Shown here one piece after another: positions 57,211 through 64,000 of a stretch of 64,000 nt of DNA. Location: assembly GCA_965240325.2 (NCBI GenBank), contig OZ251229.1, positions 372,001-436,000 of the forward strand, read 5' to 3'. Origin of the DNA: Rebecca billardiae RCC1528 (Eukaryota; Haptophyta). A program made the translations under genes and the position numbers. The notes beneath the pieces were generated by a model. It worked only from the letters and a program-made list of their open reading frames with translations. It had not been told where the DNA came from and did no database searches. How positions within the stretch are numbered: position 1 is the stretch's first letter; each line of letters begins with the position of its first letter.

Positions 57211-58149
57211 ATGCTGTCGCGCGTGCAGGCCGTGTTGTTGGCAGGCGCGCTTCTCGCAGAGTCGTGCAGCGCCTCTCTTCCGAGCTGTTCCGGGTCGGTC
57301 GATAACGCTGAGCCGGATATCGATTGCAACAATGCCCCGTCGATCTCCATCACGAACGAGATGGTCGACTCTACACTGTCCACCAGCTCCCTCGCCGGGT
57401 TGAACGCGTACGGCAACGCCATCTTGAAGTTCGCAAACAATCGTGCTGAAGCGGTGGTGCTCACGCTCAACACGAGAGTTGCAGGCGACCCTGGTGAGTG
57501 CTGCATGCAGCACGCCGACGCCAGCACGCCGACGCTCGCTCCCATCCCCGTGCACATCCCCGTGCGGCGTGCAGCCACCTGCCCTCGCACATGGCTCGCG
57601 TCGCCGTGCTGACGCTGCAGCGCCCCGTACGTGCCCTGCGCAGCGGATTGCGCCATGGAGGTCATCAACGTCTTCCGGGACGCCGCACCAGGCTGCGACA
57701 ATGATGATGTGATGACTGCGGAGGATCCTGACCTGAATCCGGCAGACGAATGCCTGCCCACGCCACTGCGCAGGCGCCTTTTCAATACGCCGACAGCGTA
57801 TGCCGACTCCGCAGTGATCGAGAATGTGCAGCCAGGCGAGCTTCTCTGGATCGTCGTCGACATGGAGGAGAACTACGGTGGCTGCGGTCTGATGACTACG
57901 CCATACACGTATGCAACACGCACACTCAACCTGTGCTGCTCTGCAAGCACCTTGGCAGCTGGCAACGAGTGCGATCCCGACTTTGGCACCTCGGGGCAAC
58001 AGTGCGTGGAGGGTTGGACCGCGGCTTCCCCGCCGCCGCCTTCCCCGCCGCCGGCTCCCCCGCCTGCTACGTGGTCTTTCTGCAGCCAGTCTTCTTTGTG
58101 CGGCGTGTACTTCTCTGTGCGTCATCATGCTGCAGTGCGCCCGTCCTAG
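57211..58149 (+). CDS. Secreted Cys-rich protein of unknown function (2 exons)
   Basis: Exons 57211-57493 and 57644-58149 join in phase 1 across a 150-nt intron (GTGAGT...CTGCGCAG, with CTGAC before it) and give 262 residues. The N terminus (MLSRVQAVLLAGALLAESCSA) is a clear signal peptide. The mature part has many Cys residues (CCSASTLAAGNECDPDFG) and acidic loops (CDNDDVMTAEDPDLNPADE), and ends with a Pro/Ser linker (SPPPPSPPPAPPP) plus a short tail. Such linkers often join modules in algal wall or matrix proteins. I recognise no named domain. The tail after the linker may be intron read-through, so the real protein could continue beyond 58149. Confidence 0.62.
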
Positions 58150-58842
58150 TACACGGTTACTACCCCGGCATCTCATCCGCGCCCAGCCAGCGCGTTGTGC
58201 CATGACTGATAACAACCGCGCTTCCTTGGGTGCTGTGGCGTGTGCTGCGCCTGCCGCCGCTGCGCAGATCATAGCCCACATACTACGTCGTCTTCGGCTC
58301 TGGCTCTCGCAGGTGTGGTAATTGATGCACGGCGGACTGATGAGTGACAATGCCAATGGCCGTGAGTGGATGACGCAGTGTGAGAGTGGCTGGCCGAACG
58401 ACTTCTCATTATTCGACGACCGTGCCGCGCCGCGCAAACGCCCGGAAACGGCATAAAGCGCGACTGCTGATTTCATTCGCGCGCGCTATCGACGTTACTC
58501 ACTGTTGCTCATATCGGAGACGACAAACTGCTACAGTATTTACACTGCTGGTAACCGTATGACTGCCTACTATGACAGTATGGCACAGTCCGATATTCAG
58601 CGGCGTACGTACTTACTAGTAGTTACTAGTTACTAGTTACTACGTCTAATCATAATGAGTAGCGCAGTAATACGCTATACGTACTGTACCGTGTCGTCTA
58701 TACGTATTGCCCCATGAGTGGCATGACACGATTTGTGCACCGTCGGACATTCCGAGGCTGCTGTGAGATTCACGCCATCTGCTTGGGAATCGTCGACGGT
58801 TACGGGTAAGTAGTTTTGATATATTAATTTATTCCGATATCG

Positions 58843-58947
<105 letters not shown>

Positions 58948-58953
58948 GTGTGT

Positions 58954-59661
58954 GTCTAGCCGTCCTCGTGAACGCCGACGCCAACTGCTGGCCGAAGGTG
59001 GGCACGCCGCCTGGCATGTCGATGCCGAGGCGGCTGCGTGTGTTCCTACTCAGTGGGATTTACGTGTCCTCATGCCTTGGCGAGCGGCAGCAGATGCGGT
59101 GGGCATGCCGCTCGCCGTCGACGAGACGCGGTGCGTGAGTGTGAGTGTGAGTGATCCCGCGCGGACGTCCGCTGACGGAAGGCTGAGCGCCTGCGGACTC
59201 GTCGACTGAACCTCCACCTGACCGCCCGGGAGCAGCACTGCTGGGGACCTAACCTGAAAAACCCAATCGTGTTGGGAGGCAGGGGGTCACATGAGCCCTA
59301 AGTGCAGCGCCGCAAGACCGGGCGGTCGGACGGCGGGTGTTGTGATCCCGCCGCCCGAGCACCAGACCAACGGGCCCTGGGTGGGCGGGTTGCCGAAAGA
59401 TGTTGGTCGGTGCACGCGACGCGCCACCCGCGTGCGAGCCGCCGCCGCCGGCGACGCAGGACGAGCTTGGCTGGAGCCATCTCGCACGCCGCGCCTGGCG
59501 AAGCAGGCGGCAGAGGCCGGCGCCGGAAACCGATCTCGGGCGGCAGAACAACCCGGACAGACTGTTTGTCCGGGAGCAGCGCCCTTTGAGGCGATGGTCT
59601 GGTAGAGGGCGATGTGGCTGATGAGCGGCGCTGGCGCCCGGCGTTCTTGTCGTCCTCTTAG
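58954..59661 (+). repeat. A-B unit, first copy
   Basis: Block A1 (58954-59140, GTCTAGCCGTCCTCGTGAAC...) and block B1 (59389-59661, GTTGCCGAAAGATGTTGG...) are separated by 248 bp. A ends at a donor-like GACGCG|GTGCGTGAG. B holds an 8-bp stem-loop (CCCGGACA...TGTCCGGG). Both blocks recur in the next unit. Confidence 0.92.
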
Positions 59662-59690
59662 ACAATCAGTTATTGTACCAATAACCCCAC

Positions 59691-60676
59691 GTCTAGCCGT
59701 CCTCGTGAACGCCGACGCCAACTGCTGGCCGAAGGTGGGCACGCCGCCTGGCATGTCGATGCCGAGGCGGCTGCGTGTGTTCCTACTCAGTGGGATTTAC
59801 GTGTCCTCATGCCTTGGCGAGCGGCAGCAGATGCGGTGGGCATGCCGCTCGCCGTCGACGAGACGCGGTGCGTGAGTGATCCCGTTTCATGGTGTGTTGG
59901 GGAGCACCGCGTGGAGGAGAATCCCATTGAGCGATGGGAAGGAAAGGGGCAAGGCACGTGTGAGTCGCGCACGCACGAGGGCCGGCCAGCGGGGGCTGGG
60001 CAGGTGGGGCAGTGCGAGTGAGACGGAACCCGAATAGGAGAGATAGCAGGCAGCCGGCCCCGCGGGCGCGGCGCTGCGGAAGCAGGAGAAGGCTAGACGG
60101 CCTTTGCGGATGCTGTGAATGGCCCGCGGGTGCGCACGGGGCCCGGCGCGCGGTGTGCCGCCAGCGGTCCTTGTGTAGGAGCCGGCTGGCGTTGGCACCG
60201 GGGCGATCCCGAGGCAGGGCGGGAGAGATGGAGCAGCGATCCGCGTGGGGGCGCACCCACGGAGGAGGAGGCATGTGGCGAAGAGGGAACGGTGCGATCG
60301 GGGCGGTTGCGGAAGAGCCACAGGGTGCGCACGCACACAGAGAGAGAAGAGGCGGTGGCCCGAAGCGCGAGGGGGCGCGATGCGGAGCGTTGCTTACCGC
60401 CGAGTTGCCGAAAGATGTTGGTCGGTGCACGCGACGCGCCACCCGCGTGCGAGCCGCCGCCGCCGGCGACGCAGGACGAGCTTGGCTGGAGCCATCTCGC
60501 ACGCCGCGCCTGGCGAAGCAGGCGGCAGAGGCCGGCGCCGGAAACCGATCTCGGGCGGCAGAACAACCCGGACAGACTGTTTGTCCGGGAGCAGCGCCCT
60601 TTGAGGCGATGGTCTGGTAGAGGGCGATGTGGCTGATGAGCGGCGCTGGCGCCCGGCGTTCTTGTCGTCCTCTTAG
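59691..60676 (+). repeat. A-B unit, second copy
   Basis: Block A2 (59691-59877) and block B2 (60404-60676) match A1 and B1, but the sequence between them (526 bp) is unrelated to the first spacer. This is as expected if A and B are exons and the spacer is a diverged intron, or if one spacer was replaced. Confidence 0.92.
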
Positions 60677-60779
60677 GGTCGTTCTTCCGAGCCCCCCCAC
60701 GCTTTTTCCCCAGCCCGAGCCCGAACATTGTTGTATGAGGACCTATTGCGAACGCGGGGGCGTGGAGGCCTCCTCAGGA

Positions 60780-60850
60780 TGACGAAACTTGGCCGGGACC
60801 AAGTGTTGTTGGAAATCCAAACAACACTTGGTCCCGGCCAAATTTCGTCA
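60780..60850. repeat. Near-perfect hairpin, ~33-bp arms, 4-base loop
   Basis: The left arm at 60780-60812 begins TGACGAAACTTGGCCGGGAC. The right arm at 60817-60850 is its complement apart from one C/T difference and one extra base. The loop is AAAT. It could be a microRNA-like precursor or a miniature foldback element. Confidence 0.93.
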
Positions 60851-62131
60851 CATACTATCTCGTCCCGAAAGATCGCAGGACGGAAGCTTCTGTGCCTTCC
60901 AACATCGGCCCACGAGAGGGTCGAGAGCATGCCGTGCGTGCGTGCGGCGGTCGGCGGAGACAAGTACGACCGGCGCGTTCGCGCGCGCGCTCGTATGCTC
61001 GGCGGCGGTGGTGTTGAGGCTGGCCAGTCACGTGTGACGCCTGGCTGCGCTCGCGTGCTTGAGCGCAGCTTGTGCGGCGCAAGCCTCCGTTGTGCAGTGT
61101 GATCTGACGTGCGCAGAATGCACTCGTCGCGCCTTGCGCCCGGAGCGTTTGAATTCGTAGAAGATTTCGACTCAGCCACGATGCACACGGTCGTGCGTGT
61201 CTCCAGAAGACACTTACGAGCAGGGCTCGACCGTGGCATGCCCACCATCTCCTGCGTCGCCTGTGTCGTCCGCCCGGCGGCCGTGAGACGAAAGGCTCGA
61301 GTCCCGACGCGACTTTCTCGTGCCGGAACGAACCTCACGATGGCGACACTTTTCACAAGCACAGAGCAAGAAACAGCAAGAAACAGGCGGTGCAAGTCAC
61401 CGGCACATGACCGAGGCGATCGCGCGCTGACGCGCCGAGGAGCCCGCAAACCTCGCTGCGAATCCGCCGCCCGAGCAGCGATCGTCCTCTCGGCCGAGTG
61501 CGGCTTCAGTGCTTCGCGTGCGCCCGTGGTAGGGCAAGGAGCTGAGCAAGGACGAGCAGGTCATGCGCGCGCGCGCGAGTGGAACTCGCTCGTCGATGCT
61601 TCATCGCACGCCGCCACCCTTCGACGCCGGGTGGCTAGGGCAGCGGCGGCGGCGCGCGAGAGTGCATGATTGACCGCGCGGGGTGCCGGCTGCTCACCAC
61701 GCGTGCGCGCTCGGGCTGGCTGCGGCGCAGTGTGAGGTCGCGCACAAGTGCACACGTGACTGCGCGAATGCGGCGTGGAAGGCCGAGCACAAGGCCGCGT
61801 GCCAGAGCGGCGCTGCGCGCGCGGAGGCGCAGGGCGTGTGACCGGACCGTGCGCTCCGTTTGCTCTCAGCTAGCTGCGTCGTACCGTCCGATCGCTTGTG
61901 CCACTGCCTTGGGCCGGTGTGCATGCTCGAGCGAGTTCGGCGGCTCGACGCCTCTCAACCGCGGCCCGCGCGGGGTCCGGGTGGCCCAACGCGCATCCTG
62001 AGGCTTTGTCCGGTCTCGGTGCCACGCAAGGCACCAACAGCGCCGCAGCTTTCGGCGGCAGCTCGGCGCGCGCGGCTCAGGCACCAGCTGCCAACGCTCC
62101 TCGCGAGGGGCGCGGTGCGTGGCGGGCAGGC

Positions 62132-64000
62132 ATGTCGAAGCTCAAGTCTGTGAGCCGTTCCGGCACCGTTGCCTGGTCGACCTCCGCCGAGCGGCCTGGC
62201 CTGCTCGCGGCGGGTACGGTCGCGGGCGCGATCGATGACAGCTTTGAGAGCACTGCGCAGCTCGAGATCTTCAACCTCGAGCTGGCCTCGCCGAGCGCGG
62301 AGATGCCGCTGCTGGGCAGCGTGACGACGAGCGAGCGCTTCCAGCGGCTCGCGTGGGGTACCGGCGTCGACACCGCCTCGTACCCGCTCGGCGTGCTCGC
62401 GGGCGGCATGGTCGACGGCTCGATCAAGATCTTCAACGCAAGCAAGATTGTGGACGGCGCGGAGGGCGAGGCGCTGGTGGCGACGGTGAGCAAGCACCAC
62501 GGCCCCGTGCGCGGCCTCGAGTTCAACTGGAACCAGCCCAACCTGCTCGCCTCCGGCGCGTCGGACGCGGACATGTACATCATTGACGTCTCGCAGCCGG
62601 CGACGCCGACGTTTTACACCGCGGGCCAGCGCACGGGCGGGCCGGGCGGCGCGGACATCTCGTGCGTGGCGTGGAACCGCAAGGTGCACCACATCCTCGC
62701 CTCCACCTCGCACTCGGGCCAGACCGTCGTGTGGGACCTCAAGCTCAAGCGGCCAGTGATCTCGTTCAACGACCCGAACAACAAGACGCAGCGCAACTCG
62801 GTCGTGTGCTGGAACCCCGAAGTGGTGCGTGCGTGCGTGTGTGCGTGCGTGCCGCGCGGCGCGGCGGGGAGGTGGCGTGGCGGGACGGCGCGGCGCGAGA
62901 GCCCGCCGCTGGGGGTGTCGCACGCACGCCCGCTTGCGCGCCGCGCGCGCCCGCGGGCTCGCGGCGCCGCGCGCGCGCGCGAGGGGTCAGACCACCCACC
63001 CGCTCTGGCCACGCCCGCACGCGCGCCGCGCGCCGCGCGCCGGCTCGCAGGCGACGCAAGTGCTCGTCGCGTCCGAGGACGACCAGTACCCGCTGCTGCA
63101 GATGTGGGACCTCCGCAACGCGTTTGCGCCCGTCGCCGAGCTGCGCGGGCACACGAAGGGCATCCTCGCGGCGTCGTGGTGCCCCTTCGACAACGGCCTG
63201 CTCCTCTCGGCGGGCAAGGACAACCGCACGCTCTGCTGGGACCCGCTGGCCGGGCAGGTCCTGTGCGAGGTGCGGCGGCGCGCCGCGCGCGCGCGGCCTC
63301 CATCGCGCGCCAGCCGGGCAGACGCCGCGCGGCTCGCGCCGTGCAGGCCGCGGCGGCCGCCGCGCCACGCCGGCAGATGTGAGTCTTGTGAAGCTCACTC
63401 TCTCTCTCTCTCGCGTCCGCGCGCGCGCCCGCCCGCACACGCCGCCGCGCGCGCCCGCGCCGCCCGTGCCGCGCAGCTGCCGGCGAGTGCGAACTGGAAC
63501 TTCGACGTGCAGTGGTCGCCGTGCATCCCGGCGGTCCTGTCAACCGGCTCGTTTGACGGACAGGTGGCCGTGTACTCTCTGACGGACTGCGCGCCGCAGG
63601 GCGACGGGTGGACGGGCCACCCGGGCGCGGAGCCGGCGCACGGGATGCGCCGCGCGCCCAAGTGGCTGCAGCGGCCGTGCGGCGCGTCGTTCGGCTTCGG
63701 CGGCCAGCTCGTCACCTTTGCGCCGCAGCCTGCCGCGCCCGGCGCCGCCGCGCCGCGGCCCACCGTCCAGGCGCTCCAGGTGGCCACGGGCTCGGACACG
63801 GTGCAGCGCGCGGCGCAGCTCGCGGAGGCGCTCGAGAGCGGAGACGTGAACACGCTGTGCAAGGCGAAGGTGGAGGCGGCGACGACCGAGTCGGACAAGG
63901 CGGTCTGGGGCCTTCTCGCCGTGCTCTCGTCCGCCGACGCGCGGCAGGAGTTGATCGAATTCCTCAGGCCGGTCGAGGGCGAGGGTGCGGACGCGGCGGC
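62132..64000 (+). CDS. SEC31: SEC31, COPII outer-coat WD40 protein (3' truncated by window)
   Basis: Sec31 pairs with Sec13 to form the outer cage of COPII vesicles that leave the endoplasmic reticulum. Exons 62132-62824, 63051-63269 and 63477 onward join in phase 0 both times. Introns are 226 nt (GTGCGT...CTCGCAG) and 207 nt (GTGCGG...GCGCAG). The start MSKLKSVSRSGTVAWS is followed by a seven-blade WD40 propeller. Typical blocks are SIKIFNASKI, RGLEFNWNQPNLLASG, DISCVAWNRKVHHILAST, TVVWDLKLKRPVISF, LLQMWDLRNAFAPVAEL and DNRTLCWDPLAGQVL. After the propeller comes LAPASxNWxFDVQWSP-like sequence and the start of the alpha-solenoid (VWGLLAVLSSADARQELIEFL). The ancestral-coatomer helical region and Pro-rich tail lie beyond 64000. 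Confidence 0.96.

Overview
This is nuclear DNA from a GC-rich eukaryote, most likely a unicellular alga. Genes for INO80-type, DDT/WHIM and Sec31 proteins sit between retrotransposons. Spliceosomal introns of about 80-360 nt can be placed by phase: donors are mostly GTGCGC/GTGAGT/GTAAGC and acceptors mostly end in GCGCAG. Coding third positions are almost all G/C, and Ser-Pro-rich and secreted SPPP-type proteins are present. A haptophyte is my best guess, but nothing in the window proves it. I found no rRNA, tRNA, spliceosomal snRNA or CRISPR array.

Layout. 2.3-9.1 kb: a four-exon gene for an INO80-like chromatin remodeller with a DBINO-type region and a glutamine-rich N terminus, in which every ATPase motif is eroded. 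9.7-10.2 kb: a small two-exon unknown gene. 11.0-11.5 kb: a long inverted repeat. 14.5-15.9 and 27.0-28.4 kb: two paralogous single-exon F-box/RCC1 genes that bracket a repeat-rich zone. That zone holds a broken Ty1/copia element (18.0-22.5 kb) with a hAT-type MITE inserted in its gag region (exact 8-bp target duplication), a 1.1-kb terminal-inverted-repeat element (22.64-23.74 kb) and several foldbacks. A second copia 3' fragment lies at 29.2-30.2 kb. 32.1-33.2 kb (minus): a frameshifted NHL-repeat gene.

34.6-48.9 kb is dominated by one gene predicted to encode about 4,550 residues. In order it has a possible signal peptide, a 6-kb tract open in several frames, hydrophobic modules, an OTU-like cysteine-protease domain, an acidic linker, an unknown core, twelve 69-residue helical repeats and a split C2H2 zinc finger. 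49.5-55.6 kb: a head-to-head pair whose start codons are about 80 bp apart, a chromo-like protein (minus) and a DDT/WHIM remodeller subunit (plus). The apparent stop of the DDT gene lies inside a splice donor. 57.2-58.1 kb: a secreted unknown protein. 58.9-60.7 kb: a tandemly duplicated two-block unit and a near-perfect hairpin. 62.1 kb to the edge: SEC31, the COPII outer-coat protein, cut by the window end.

Three chromatin-related genes (INO80-like, DDT/WHIM, chromo-like) fall in one window. Only the head-to-head pair is close enough to suggest shared control. The least described system is the giant OTU/repeat/zinc-finger gene. The most testable anomaly is the pseudo-ATPase INO80-like protein.
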